Positions 1 to 7,924 of a DNA stretch of 30,809 nt are shown piece after piece. The position numbers were made by a program, and so were the translations under genes. Source of the DNA: CAMCTV01 sp964420985 (GTDB lineage Bacteria; Bacteroidota; Bacteroidia; Flavobacteriales_D; Sanyastnellaceae); NCBI GenBank assembly GCA_964420985.1, contig CAYQUT010000028.1, forward strand, positions 1 to 30,809, given 5' to 3'. The notes beneath the pieces were generated by a model that worked only from the letters and a program-made list of their open reading frames with translations, made no database searches and had not been told where the DNA came from. Every line of letters starts with the position of its first letter. Position 1 is the stretch's first letter.

Positions 1-53
1 TTACAGTCAACAGTTTTCAAGACTGCCGCAATCGACCACTCTGCCAACTCTCC
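1..53 (-). tRNA. tRNA-Ser(UGA), 5' part, cut by the window edge
   Basis: Read on the minus strand from position 53, the sequence begins GGAGAGT and continues with GGCAGAGTGG, a typical serine-tRNA acceptor and D-arm start. A five-pair anticodon stem (GCAGT with ACTGT, one G-U pair) encloses the seven-base loop CTTGAAA, whose middle three bases TGA (plus positions 17-19) are the anticodon, reading UCA codons. The long variable arm, T arm and 3' end lie beyond the left edge, so the gene is partial only because of the window. A promoter box sits just upstream. Confidence 0.9.
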
Positions 54-57
54 GCGC

Positions 58-85
58 CAAAGATAATACGAGACTACCTTTCAAA
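58..85 (-). promoter_or_regulatory. Promoter of tRNA-Ser (TAnnTTTG type)
   Basis: On the minus strand TATCTTTG (58-65) matches the Bacteroidota -7 consensus TAnnTTTG exactly. TTTG (82-85) lies 16 bases upstream, slightly closer than the usual spacing. Only four bases separate the box from the first base of the mature tRNA, so the leader must be very short. Confidence 0.7.
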
Positions 86-103
86 AAAAATGGTTTTTAA
101 TTT

Positions 104-2671
104 TTATCGCAAAATTTTTACATCCCCCTTGAAAATCCTGCGCTCCCCTGCATCGGGCAGATTTAATTCCAGAACCCAAACGTAGCTGTCTTGCAAGACA
201 TAGAGGTCACCGCCATCTTTGTTGCCATGCCATTTTTGCTTCGGATTTTTACTGTAAAATACCCGCTCACCATCCCGACTGTAAATAGAAAACGTGTAAT
301 TGATTTCAGTCAATGGCAAGTTGTAAAGTACAGGTCCAAACCCATCATTGTAGCCATCTTCATTGGGCGTAAAAGCCGATGGTACATAGACTCCATAATC
401 GTCCAAAAGAGTAATGATTTTGCATGTTTTGTCTTCGCATCCAATGTCATTGGTTGCAGTTAGACACAATTGTACGGTTTCTTCAAGTCCTGTAATGGGA
501 TAATCCACGGTTGAGGTAGTAAAGGTTGATCCTGCAATTTCCCACAACAATTGGCTGGCATTGGTGGACAAATCAATAAAAGATATGTTGTTGTCCGTGG
601 CCATGGGCCTTGTCGGATCTGAGGTAAATGCTGCCACTGGTGGCATCTGTCCGCAAATGGCGTTGGGAATGATGGTGCTTCCAATACAACCGTAGTTATC
701 AGTAACAATCAGTTGTACTGGATTACAATTGATGGTCTCCACTGTGTAGGCTTGTGCTGCGCAATTGTTCCCGACGGGTATTCCATCTACCCACCATTCA
801 CATTGCCATCCAGCATTGGCATTGTCAGCGCTAAGAGTGACGTTGCCAGGGATACATACCGCCGCATCACTGACGGTTATATTGGGTGTGGGATTGTCAT
901 GTATGACAAAATTCAAAGTTTCAGTTGCGCCGCAGTTACCAGAAAGAGTGTAAATGGCCTGGTAGTTTCCAGGACCTAACAAGTTGGGTTGAATGGTGCC
1001 AAGGCTATTGACGCCATTTCCTGTCCAGCTTCCTCCTGGTGTGGCGGTTTGAAGGTTAATATCGGAACTGTTTTCGCAGATATCCCCAATGGGATTGATC
1101 GTGGCATCGCCCAATGATTGGATAACTATTGTTAAGTAGGCTGGAAGTGTGCAAGTATTGTTGCTTTGAAAAACAATATTGTTGTTTCCTACATTGGCTT
1201 GAGCTGGATCAAATACACCCAATGTGTTGTCTACTATGCCTGGACCCGTCCAGTTGCCTGGCTCCTCAACTGCAATCAAATCAACAGGTAAATCTCCGGG
1301 GCAGAATGGACCCGCAGGATTTATGGTGCTGGAGATGGGTGCAGCTATTGTAACAGGCAAAGTAAAAATTGAAGCGCAATTGTTTTGCGTGAGTGTGAGA
1401 GTGTAATTACCCGCCTGACTTTGTGAAACATTGATGACAGAAGGGGAGGGCAGTGAACTCAAGAATCCGGCGGGCCCTGTCCATTGAAATGTCCCTGTGG
1501 TTGTGCTAGATGTCAACATCAAATCGTCACCCTCACACAAGGTTGTGTTGTAAGACAAATTGGTTGACGGGATGTCATTCACTTGGATAGTTATGCTCGA
1601 AGTGCTGTTGCAGCTACCAGTATTGTCTTCAACGGTAAAAGTGGTGGTGGTGGTAGGAGTGGCAGTAACAACGTTGCCAGTGGTATTGGATAATGATGGA
1701 TCATTGTTCCAGGAATAGTTACTTCCACCAGTGGCTGTCAATGTTACACTTTCTCCGTTGCAGATGATGAGGTTATCGGCGCTTATGTTTAAATTAGTAC
1801 TGTTGTTTTCTAGAACAATGAATGAAAAGTTTTGTATGGTGTTACATTGTCCCAAATCGGTGATGTCGACATTGTAATTGCCATTCTGAAGTGCATTGAT
1901 GGTATTGGCATTGCCTAGATTATTGGCCCACAGATATTCAAACGGTCCTATGCCTCCTGATGGATTGAGCGTGATGGATCCCAATGTTCCGCAATTTTCA
2001 TGGGTGATAATCTCATTGGGATTGATGGTTTGGATTGGGCCTATATTCGGCGCATCTGGCGATGGATTGGTATTTCCTCCAATGACGATTGTTCCATTGC
2101 ATGGAAGATAAGCTGTTACCGTTTCCGCAATGCTTCCTTGGATTTGTTGCATGTTGGGATTGGATTGCAAAATGGGAATGGTGAGAGCAGGGCATCCAAA
2201 TAAACTGCTGGTCGTGAAGCTTCCCCCAAATTGGCCGTTTCCCCAGTACACACCATCGATGATTTGTCCTGTGTTGGTGGCGATGATGAGCTGCTCATTT
2301 CCGTTGGTAAAAACTCCAATATCACTTGCTGGTCCACTGGTACAATTGCAAGTGGCGAGGTTGATATCTAAGCCGGGAATTTGGGAGAATATTGAGCCAA
2401 TGGTGATAATCCCGAAAGGGGGTAATGTAGTTCCCGGAGGGAAGGTTACTGACCAATCTCCGTCGGTCATGACGTAACACGAGATGTCCAATGTATTAGA
2501 GCTATTGTTCAACAATTCAGTCCATTCTCCTGTGTTGGGAGAATTATTTCCGTCATTATTGGCAGTAGTAGCATTAATGAGAACCTCATTGATTACCAAT
2601 TGAGAAAACCCTTCTTGTCTTATAAGACAAAATGAAAAAGCAATCAAAGAAGCAATCCAATACTTGTACAT
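104..2671 (-). CDS. Secreted LTD / SprB-repeat / Ig-like protein with T9SS type B sorting domain
   Basis: This gene encodes 855 residues. Residues 1-23 form a signal peptide ending in FSQ, directly followed by a lamin-tail domain (LVINEVLINA, then GEWTELLNNS; about 24-150). A SprB-type repeat follows at about 215-290 (SGGIGPFEYLWANN, then GNYNVDITDLGQC). Several Ig-like modules with paired cysteines come next (VTLTATGGSNYSWNN; GNYTLTLTQNNC; two WTGPGI/WTGNGV modules), then a PKD-like segment near 680-755. The last 90 residues begin VYVPSAFTPNEDGYNDGFGP and contain FSIYSRDGERVF, which is the gliding-motility-associated type B C-terminal domain. It should be exported by Sec and carried across the outer membrane by the T9SS. 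The cargo function is not recognisable; adhesion is only a guess from the Ig-like content. It stands alone, 99 bases after the neuB operon, with a weak promoter candidate of its own. Confidence 0.9.
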   Translation of the reverse strand: MYKYWIASLIAFSFCLIRQEGFSQLVINEVLINATTANNDGNNSPNTGEWTELLNNSSNTLDISCYVMTDGDWSVTFPPGTTLPPFGIITIGSIFSQIPGLDINLATCNCTSGPASDIGVFTNGNEQLIIATNTGQIIDGVYWGNGQFGGSFTTSSLFGCPALTIPILQSNPNMQQIQGSIAETVTAYLPCNGTIVIGGNTNPSPDAPNIGPIQTINPNEIITHENCGTLGSITLNPSGGIGPFEYLWANNLGNANTINALQNGNYNVDITDLGQCNTIQNFSFIVLENNSTNLNISADNLIICNGESVTLTATGGSNYSWNNDPSLSNTTGNVVTATPTTTTTFTVEDNTGSCNSTSSITIQVNDIPSTNLSYNTTLCEGDDLMLTSSTTTGTFQWTGPAGFLSSLPSPSVINVSQSQAGNYTLTLTQNNCASIFTLPVTIAAPISSTINPAGPFCPGDLPVDLIAVEEPGNWTGPGIVDNTLGVFDPAQANVGNNNIVFQSNNTCTLPAYLTIVIQSLGDATINPIGDICENSSDINLQTATPGGSWTGNGVNSLGTIQPNLLGPGNYQAIYTLSGNCGATETLNFVIHDNPTPNITVSDAAVCIPGNVTLSADNANAGWQCEWWVDGIPVGNNCAAQAYTVETINCNPVQLIVTDNYGCIGSTIIPNAICGQMPPVAAFTSDPTRPMATDNNISFIDLSTNASQLLWEIAGSTFTTSTVDYPITGLEETVQLCLTATNDIGCEDKTCKIITLLDDYGVYVPSAFTPNEDGYNDGFGPVLYNLPLTEINYTFSIYSRDGERVFYSKNPKQKWHGNKDGGDLYVLQDSYVWVLELNLPDAGERRIFKGDVKILR

Positions 2672-2691
2672 TTCCTAAATGTGATGGGCCA

Positions 2692-2719
2692 CTAAAGTAT
2701 ACCCATTTGTTCAAGCAAA
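2692..2719 (-). promoter_or_regulatory. Possible promoter of the type B LTD gene
   Basis: On the minus strand TACTTTAG (2692-2699) differs from TAnnTTTG at one base. TTTG (2716-2719) lies 16 bases upstream, the same spacing as at the tRNA-Ser promoter. The ATG is 20 bases downstream of the box. Because of the mismatch this is a candidate only; readthrough from neuB is the alternative, since I see no strong terminator between the genes. Confidence 0.35.
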
Positions 2720-2770
2720 GTGTTAAACGAATATGATTTTTCATGGTCGTTTAGCTGTGATGCTAATCAG

Positions 2771-3832
2771 TTATCCATGAAAATATCGCCATTGAAGGAC
2801 GGTGTCTTCCGCAATGTCATGGGCAGCCTTTTGACCAATTAAATCTACCATGAATTTAGGGCTAATCCCATGGGCGGGTCTTTTCCAAGTTAAATCACTT
2901 TCCTCAATGGCCTTTCCAGCCGGAATATTGCGCGCTGCGACGAGGCTTCTTCGTGCATTTTTTCTTGCAGGTTCTTCGTCTGCCAATGCGGCAACTTCAA
3001 AACTTCCAAGGAGTTCTTGTGTCTTTTCCCATTTATTCCAAAACAATTTTAAATCTTCTTTGTCCATGGCATGGTAATGATCATTTCCAGGCAAAGTTTT
3101 ATCATGGGTAAAATGTTTCTCGATAACTGTGGCTCCTAACAAAACACTGGAGTGTATCACTTCCATTTCCTGCGGTACTGTATGGTCTGAATATCCGATG
3201 ATGTGTTGGGGGAATTTATTTCTCAAATCCCAAATCATGCCCAAATGAGCATTGGCATTGGGGGTAGGGTAGTTCAAAACACAGTGCATTAGAACCAATG
3301 GATTCCCATATTTTTCAATGATGCTTACAGCTTCCTGAATTTCCCATAAATGTGAAGCACCCGTGCTTAAAATGATGGGCTTGCCAAATTGACACTGCAT
3401 TTCGATAAAAGGAAAATTGGTGATGTCTGATGATGAAATTTTATACACGTTCATCAAGTCATTCAAGAACAGTGCACTTTCCGCATCGAAAGGGGTACTC
3501 ATGAATTCAATACCAGTTTGATCACAATATTTCTTCAACTCTTCATATTCCTTCTTCCAAAATTTATCATATTTCTGAAATAACTCGTGCTGACTCCTTG
3601 TGGGTTCCTTGTTAATGTCCCAATAGTAAGGACTATCTTTAGAAGCTATGGTGTCTGCTTTGTAGGTTTGAAATTTTATGGCATCAGCGCCTCCTTCTGC
3701 GGCTTCGTCAATGAGTCTTTTGGCTAAATCCATATTGGCTTCATGGTTAACACCAGCCTCTGCAATAATGAAAGGTCTTGTTATACTCTTGTTGTCATGA
3801 AGAGCAATAAATTCGGTAAGTTGCATATTCAA
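2771..3832 (-). CDS. NeuB-family nonulosonate (sialic/legionaminic/pseudaminic acid) synthase
   Basis: The product has 353 residues, the usual length for this family. It condenses phosphoenolpyruvate with a six-carbon amino sugar to make a nine-carbon nonulosonic acid in the cytoplasm. The N-terminal TIM-barrel part shows AEAGVNHE (Glu25), KFQTY (Gln55), MSTPFD, KISSSD, STGAS, GYSDHT (His217) and IEKHFT (His240); the two histidines are the expected metal ligands. A C-terminal SAF (antifreeze-like) domain runs from about residue 290 (RRSLVAARNIPAG, then DLTWKRPAHGI). Its start overlaps the glycosyltransferase stop by four bases, so the two are translationally coupled. I cannot tell from sequence which nonulosonic acid is made. 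No sugar epimerase or CMP-sugar synthetase is nearby, so the other steps must be encoded elsewhere. Confidence 0.92.
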   Translation of the reverse strand: MNMQLTEFIALHDNKSITRPFIIAEAGVNHEANMDLAKRLIDEAAEGGADAIKFQTYKADTIASKDSPYYWDINKEPTRSQHELFQKYDKFWKKEYEELKKYCDQTGIEFMSTPFDAESALFLNDLMNVYKISSSDITNFPFIEMQCQFGKPIILSTGASHLWEIQEAVSIIEKYGNPLVLMHCVLNYPTPNANAHLGMIWDLRNKFPQHIIGYSDHTVPQEMEVIHSSVLLGATVIEKHFTHDKTLPGNDHYHAMDKEDLKLFWNKWEKTQELLGSFEVAALADEEPARKNARRSLVAARNIPAGKAIEESDLTWKRPAHGISPKFMVDLIGQKAAHDIAEDTVLQWRYFHG

Positions 3833-4473
3833 ATGTTTTCGTGTTTTTGGTGAAGTTGCGCTTGCGCCTCCTCCATCATATCCAAATTATTGGTTAAATT
3901 TTGCTCATGCCTGCGGTAACGGTAGAGCGGCAATGGGATGTGATAAATGTTGAATTTTTCTAGGAAGCGAATGCGTAAATCTTCCTCTTCTCGGGCCTTA
4001 AAACTTTCATCGTACAATCCGATTTCGATAAGCAAATCCTTTCTGAACATGATTCCGCAAGCGATGGGTTTTTCTTCAGCAGATACGCGCTCTCTGTGCG
4101 TTTCCAAATCATCTACCAAGTAGTAATCAATGGCTACAGCATTGAGGTGATGATTTTCTTCAAGATACAATTTTTGAACTTGAATCATTTCTTTGTGGAT
4201 GTAATCATCAGCGTCCAAGAAAACTACATATTGTCCTTTTGCTTTTTTCACACCAAAGTTGCGTGCCGCCGATAAACCAACATTTTTATCGAGATGATAG
4301 ATTCTCGCATCATGCTCGTAGTTGTCTAATATAGCAACGGTGTTGTCTGTACTGCAATCATTCACGACAATGATTTCATATTGATTTTTCGCCAGGCTTT
4401 GATCAAGACAACTGCGCAATGCACGTTCGATATATCGTCCATAATTATATGCAGTTATTATTATGCTAACCAT
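3829..4473 (-). CDS. Family 2 glycosyltransferase
   Basis: This is a 214-residue single-domain GT-A fold enzyme. It starts VSIIITAYNYGRYI, has the nucleotide-binding NDCSTDNT near residues 38-45, NVGLSAARN at 64-72, and the metal-binding DADD at 87-90. A catalytic acidic patch REEEDLRIRF lies near 165. It lacks membrane segments and is short for the family, stopping soon after the catalytic core (RYRRHEQNLTNN). It presumably adds one sugar to a surface glycan or glycoprotein; donor and acceptor are unknown. The gene lies four bases after the receiver gene and overlaps neuB by four bases. This links it to nonulosonate synthesis by context only. Confidence 0.9.
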   Translation of the reverse strand: MVSIIITAYNYGRYIERALRSCLDQSLAKNQYEIIVVNDCSTDNTVAILDNYEHDARIYHLDKNVGLSAARNFGVKKAKGQYVVFLDADDYIHKEMIQVQKLYLEENHHLNAVAIDYYLVDDLETHRERVSAEEKPIACGIMFRKDLLIEIGLYDESFKAREEEDLRIRFLEKFNIYHIPLPLYRYRRHEQNLTNNLDMMEEAQAQLHQKHENI

Positions 4474-4477
4474 TGTC

Positions 4478-4840
4478 TTAAAATGTAACTTTGGACAGAG
4501 CTGCGCAAAGATCTTCGTGACGTACCGGCTTGACCAAATAGCCTATTTGTCCGGGCATTTTGGCGCGCTCTTGGGTGTTCTCATCTGAATTTCCTGTTAA
4601 GAAAATGATAGGGGCTTCAGATATTTGTCTAATCTTATGTGCGGTTTCAATTCCATCCATTTCACCGTTTATTCGTATATCCATGAGCACGGCATCTGGG
4701 TTGAATTTTTTAACGTCCTCAATGGCGTCTTCACCATTATCTACCGTTTCTAAGGTTTCATATCCGCATTTTTCGATGAAGTGACGATGCAGAAATGCGA
4801 TGATTTCATCGTCCTCGACCAAAAGAATTTTTTTACTCAT
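4478..4840 (-). CDS. Stand-alone response-regulator receiver
   Basis: The product is a 120-residue CheY-like receiver and nothing else. The acidic pocket is ILLVEDDE (Asp10/Asp11), the phosphorylation site is Asp54 in VLMDIRI, and the switch residues are Thr82 in FLTGNSD and Lys104 in YLVKPV. There is no output domain, so it must act by protein contact or pass phosphate onward. It begins two bases after the stop of the histidine kinase gene, which makes that kinase its likely partner. Kinases of the HisKA_2 class are commonly paired with such single-domain receivers. Its stop is four bases before the glycosyltransferase start. Confidence 0.93.
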   Translation of the reverse strand: MSKKILLVEDDEIIAFLHRHFIEKCGYETLETVDNGEDAIEDVKKFNPDAVLMDIRINGEMDGIETAHKIRQISEAPIIFLTGNSDENTQERAKMPGQIGYLVKPVRHEDLCAALSKVTF

Positions 4841-4842
4841 GC

Positions 4843-6069
4843 CTAATTTAATGGAATTTGAAAAGTGTATTTTACGCCAACAGAGTTATCAATGGTCATT
4901 TTGGCTTTTAATTGTTTAGAGAAGGAGTGAATGAGCTTCATGCCCAAGCTGTGTGTTTTAATAGAAGTTTCGATTTCAGGGAGGCCGGTTCCATCATCAC
5001 CGATGACAAGAATCAATTGTCCATCATTTAACTGTGTATCGATGAAAATAGTTCCATTTTCTCTGCCGTTAAAAGCGTATTTGTAGGCGTTGGTTAAAAT
5101 TTCATTCAATAATAATCCACAAGGAATCATTTTGTTGAGTGAAAGTCCTATTTCAGTTTCGTTCCTGATTTCAAGATGTATATTATCGTTGGTGTGGTAG
5201 GTCCTGTAAATGGTTTGAGCCAAATCTCTAATGTAGGCTGTTAGATTTACATTTTGTAAGTCCGTTGTCTTATATAGCATTTCATGAATCATGGACATGC
5301 TTTGGATACGCCCTTGACTTTCTCGCAATATTTTGATGACTTCGTTATTGTCGCTTTGTAGAATTTGCATTTCAAGCAATCCAAAAATAACAGTCAAATT
5401 GTTTTTAACCCTATGATGAATTTCTCCGAGTAAAGTTGTCTTTTCTGTCAACGAATTGAGCAACTGTGATTCTATTTTTTTTCTTTCGGTGATGTCCCGA
5501 ATAAAGGCAATGACATAACCTCTCGAGCCAATCTCGGTGTAATAAGCATTGGCTTCAATAGGGAACTCTGTGCCATCTGCTTTTTTGTGGAGCCCTTCGA
5601 TAATCATCGGGCCGTTGTTTTTCAATTGGGACACATGAAGAGCCCAATCTTGCTTACTGGAAAAAGTTTTCTCAACCTCGCCTACAAATTTTCCAAGAAT
5701 GTCATCTTTGCTGCGTTGGAGGCGCTGAGCTCCTTTTTCATTGATGTACACCATAACACCATCTTCAGTAGATACTTGCACGGCTTCACCTGATTTATCA
5801 ATCAAATTATTGAGTAATCCGACCTCATTGGTGTAGGCATCTGCAATTTCAGCATGCGCTTTTTTAAGTTGCTCATTGCTCTCTAATAGCTCCGTGGAGC
5901 TTTCACGAATTACAGTTTTCAGATGATTGATGTCCTTGTCGTACGTATTGTAGGAGTCATGAACCAGATCCATCAACAAGTCAAGTTTTTCCTCCGCAGT
6001 GACGCTTAAAGACTGAACTTTCTTAATTTGCCTTTGCAATAATTTATGGTAGGAGGATTTTGGCGTCAT
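4843..6069 (-). CDS. Cytoplasmic PAS / HisKA_2 sensor histidine kinase
   Basis: This is a 408-residue protein without a signal peptide or membrane segment. Residues 1-80 are helical and resemble the conserved region often found in front of PAS sensors (DLVHDSYNTYDKDINHL, then SSTELLESNEQL). A PAS domain covers about 80-195, ending in the PAC-like FIRDITERKKIE. The phosphoacceptor region is GEIHHRVKNNL (histidine pair near 218-219), typical of the HisKA_2 class. The ATPase domain shows the N box LLNEILTNAYKYAF and the G box GDDGTGLPE. A PAS domain in the cytoplasm suggests an internal signal such as redox state or a small ligand. It heads the four-gene operon with the receiver, glycosyltransferase and neuB, and its promoter is divergent from fabI. 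Confidence 0.92.
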   Translation of the reverse strand: MTPKSSYHKLLQRQIKKVQSLSVTAEEKLDLLMDLVHDSYNTYDKDINHLKTVIRESSTELLESNEQLKKAHAEIADAYTNEVGLLNNLIDKSGEAVQVSTEDGVMVYINEKGAQRLQRSKDDILGKFVGEVEKTFSSKQDWALHVSQLKNNGPMIIEGLHKKADGTEFPIEANAYYTEIGSRGYVIAFIRDITERKKIESQLLNSLTEKTTLLGEIHHRVKNNLTVIFGLLEMQILQSDNNEVIKILRESQGRIQSMSMIHEMLYKTTDLQNVNLTAYIRDLAQTIYRTYHTNDNIHLEIRNETEIGLSLNKMIPCGLLLNEILTNAYKYAFNGRENGTIFIDTQLNDGQLILVIGDDGTGLPEIETSIKTHSLGMKLIHSFSKQLKAKMTIDNSVGVKYTFQIPLN

Positions 6070-6085
6070 TTCAAGGGTTAAGGTA

Positions 6086-6093
6086 CAAATTTA
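6086..6093 (-). promoter_or_regulatory. -7 box for the kinase operon
   Basis: TAAATTTG on the minus strand fits TAnnTTTG exactly, with its last base 17 bases before the kinase ATG. No TTG element is visible at the usual upstream distance, so strength is uncertain. It is back to back with the fabI box. Confidence 0.55.
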
Positions 6094-6115
6094 ATTCAGA
6101 ACAAAAAAGAAGGCC

Positions 6116-6123
6116 TATATTTG
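6116..6123 (+). promoter_or_regulatory. -7 box for fabI
   Basis: TATATTTG fits TAnnTTTG exactly and lies 19 bases before the fabI ATG, giving a leader of about a dozen bases. The best upstream element is TTC (6095-6097), 18 bases away and one base off TTG. The same octamer stands before the giant gene at 7877. Confidence 0.65.
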
Positions 6124-6142
6124 TCTAACTAAATAGCGATAT

Positions 6143-6958
6143 ATGTCAGCAAAATTATTAGAGGGTAAGACAGGCATTATTTCAGGTGCCTTGAATGATA
6201 AGTCCATTGCGTGGAAGGTGGCAGAATTGGCACACGAGCATGGCGCAAGAATTGTATTAACCAACGCTCCAATTGCCATGCGCATGGGCGAAATCAATGG
6301 TTTGGCTGAGAAGATTAATGCACCCATAATCCCTGCGGATGCAACAAATGAGCAAGATTTAGATAATTTGTTCACAGGAGCAATGGATCATTTTGGCGGA
6401 AAAATTGACTTTGTTTTGCACAGCATTGGAATGTCTCCCAACGTAAGAAAAGGAAAACATTACACGGATGTGAATTACGAATGGTATAAACAAACATTGG
6501 ACGTTAGTGCGGTTAGTTTGCATAAAATGCTTGCGACGGCTTATAAAAAAGACGCTATCAATGAGTGGGGTTCAGTAGTGGCTCTCAGCTACATTGCAGC
6601 GCAAAGGATATTTCCTGATTATGGAGACATGGCTGATGCCAAGTCTTTGTTAGAAAGTATCGCTAGAAGTTTCGGTTACCATTATGCGGTTAAAAATAAA
6701 GTGAGGATCAACACCATCAGTCAATCACCGACAGTAACAACTGCAGGTAGCGGTGTGAAAGGTTTTGATGGATTCATCAATTACTCTGAAGAAATGTCGC
6801 CTCTAGGAAATGCAGACGCCTTGGCATGCGCCAACTATTGTGTTGCTTTGTTCAGCGATTTGACAAAGTACGTCACCATGCAGAATCTTTTCCATGATGG
6901 TGGATTCAGTAACACGGGTGTCACTCAACCGGTAGTCGAGAAATTCGCTTCTGAGTAA
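6143..6958 (+). CDS. fabI: Enoyl-[acyl-carrier-protein] reductase (FabI type)
   Basis: The 271-residue product catalyses the last, NADH-dependent reduction in each cycle of fatty-acid elongation, in the cytoplasm. It is a short-chain dehydrogenase with the FabI pattern: nucleotide-binding GIISGALNDKSIAWKVA at 11-27, DATNEQDL, HSIG at 93-96, and the catalytic triad Tyr150, Tyr160 and Lys167 in SYIAAQRIFPDYGDMADAK. The segment SPTVTTAGSGVKGF is the usual substrate-binding loop region. Length is close to the 260-270 expected. It is monocistronic, divergent from the kinase operon, and ends three bases before the stop of the convergent neighbour. Its terminator lies inside that neighbour. Confidence 0.96.
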   Translation: MSAKLLEGKTGIISGALNDKSIAWKVAELAHEHGARIVLTNAPIAMRMGEINGLAEKINAPIIPADATNEQDLDNLFTGAMDHFGGKIDFVLHSIGMSPNVRKGKHYTDVNYEWYKQTLDVSAVSLHKMLATAYKKDAINEWGSVVALSYIAAQRIFPDYGDMADAKSLLESIARSFGYHYAVKNKVRINTISQSPTVTTAGSGVKGFDGFINYSEEMSPLGNADALACANYCVALFSDLTKYVTMQNLFHDGGFSNTGVTQPVVEKFASE

Positions 6959-6961
6959 GCG

Positions 6962-7813
6962 TTAATTCATAAAGTTTTTTGAAAAGCCGTTGGATAGAAT
7001 TTCAACGGCTTTCTTTTTATCGGATTTAGATAAAGACGCTGGTGGTCCATACGGAGTTTTATTCAAATCGATAATGTACCACTTTCCAGTATTGTTGTCT
7101 TTTAACACATCTATTTCGCAAAAATCAGATTGCATTTTTTTGGTGAATGAAACGATATAGTTTTGAATGATTTCAGGGATGAATTGGATGTCTAAAATGG
7201 AGGCGGCGCAGGTGTCGTTCGTAAAACGCAATTCTCTTGTTTTGTATTTTTTATAAGCGATCACTATATCCGATTTCATTACGCAAATTCTGTAATCCAC
7301 AAATAGTTCTTGTTCTTGGTTATCGATGATGATTTGATAGATTTTGTTTTTTTCGGTTTGTTGTATTGGACATCGAATGATTTGACCATCATGAAGTGCA
7401 TTTTCATTGCTCTTGACAACGCATGATCCGATGTGCGTCAATGGATTGACAATGGTGTTATAACCGAAAATTTCTAAATGAACCTCATCAATTTTTATCT
7501 TAGAAATATCATATATTTCTTTATTGATTATTGGAAAAGGGTGGTTTTGTTCCAGGGGTGAATTGATGGTGGCGTCGTGAAAGTGTATGCCCAGTTCGGT
7601 ATTCGGAAAAGGTTGGGTGACCAAATTGAATTTCAAACGTCTGGAAATTTTGTAAATAGTGGAATTACGACTCGGGAATTCTGGGTATATCCAAACTGTT
7701 CCACTTTTCTTAGTCAAATTGTTGTTGAAAACTGCAAAAAATAGTTCCCTCAATTGTTTTAAAATATCTAAGGATTTAGACTTTTTTTTCTGATATAAAT
7801 GATTGATAAACAT
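6962..7813 (-). CDS. ATP-grasp-like protein of unknown substrate
   Basis: This gene encodes 283 residues, with no signal peptide or membrane segment. The C-terminal part carries an ATP-grasp-type pattern: SDFCEIDVLKDNNTGKWYII (about 229-248), then DLNKTPYGPP. The acidic residues and the Asn before TPYGPP are placed like the metal-binding residues of ATP-grasp ligases. Upstream conserved-looking pieces are KSNENALHDGQIIRCP (134-149), YQIIIDN (159-165), VDYRICV and LRFTNDT. I recognise this combination from uncharacterised ATP-grasp proteins; neither the amine nor the acid substrate can be predicted. The gene is AT-rich and lysine-rich compared with its neighbours. Its last codons hold the fabI terminator. 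I found no convincing promoter box upstream. Confidence 0.7.
   Translation of the reverse strand: MFINHLYQKKKSKSLDILKQLRELFFAVFNNNLTKKSGTVWIYPEFPSRNSTIYKISRRLKFNLVTQPFPNTELGIHFHDATINSPLEQNHPFPIINKEIYDISKIKIDEVHLEIFGYNTIVNPLTHIGSCVVKSNENALHDGQIIRCPIQQTEKNKIYQIIIDNQEQELFVDYRICVMKSDIVIAYKKYKTRELRFTNDTCAASILDIQFIPEIIQNYIVSFTKKMQSDFCEIDVLKDNNTGKWYIIDLNKTPYGPPASLSKSDKKKAVEILSNGFSKNFMN
6983..7018 (+). terminator. Intrinsic terminator of fabI, inside the convergent gene
   Basis: AAAGCCGTTG (6983-6992) pairs perfectly with CAACGGCTTT (7003-7012) around a ten-base loop. The stem is followed by CTTTTT on the plus strand, 25 bases after the fabI stop. On the minus strand the same stem is followed by TCAAAAAAC, so it should stop plus-strand transcription only. 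It lies wholly within the last codons of the ATP-grasp-like gene. Confidence 0.75.
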
Positions 7814-7876
7814 GTTTTTAGATTTGATAAGTGAATGTTAAATTCACCTACGGAAAGAATCTTAGGTCGATTTTCA

Positions 7877-7884
7877 TATATTTG
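7877..7884 (+). promoter_or_regulatory. -7 box for the giant gene operon
   Basis: TATATTTG fits TAnnTTTG exactly, identical to the fabI box, and implies a leader of roughly 35 bases before the ATG at 7925. No TTG is seen at the usual upstream spacing. It is the only box found for the giant gene and probably drives porP/sprF and the SPOR lipoprotein as well. Confidence 0.6.
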
Positions 7885-7924
7885 TAATTGATACAATCCG
7901 TACCAAAACCAAAAATAGTGCATA

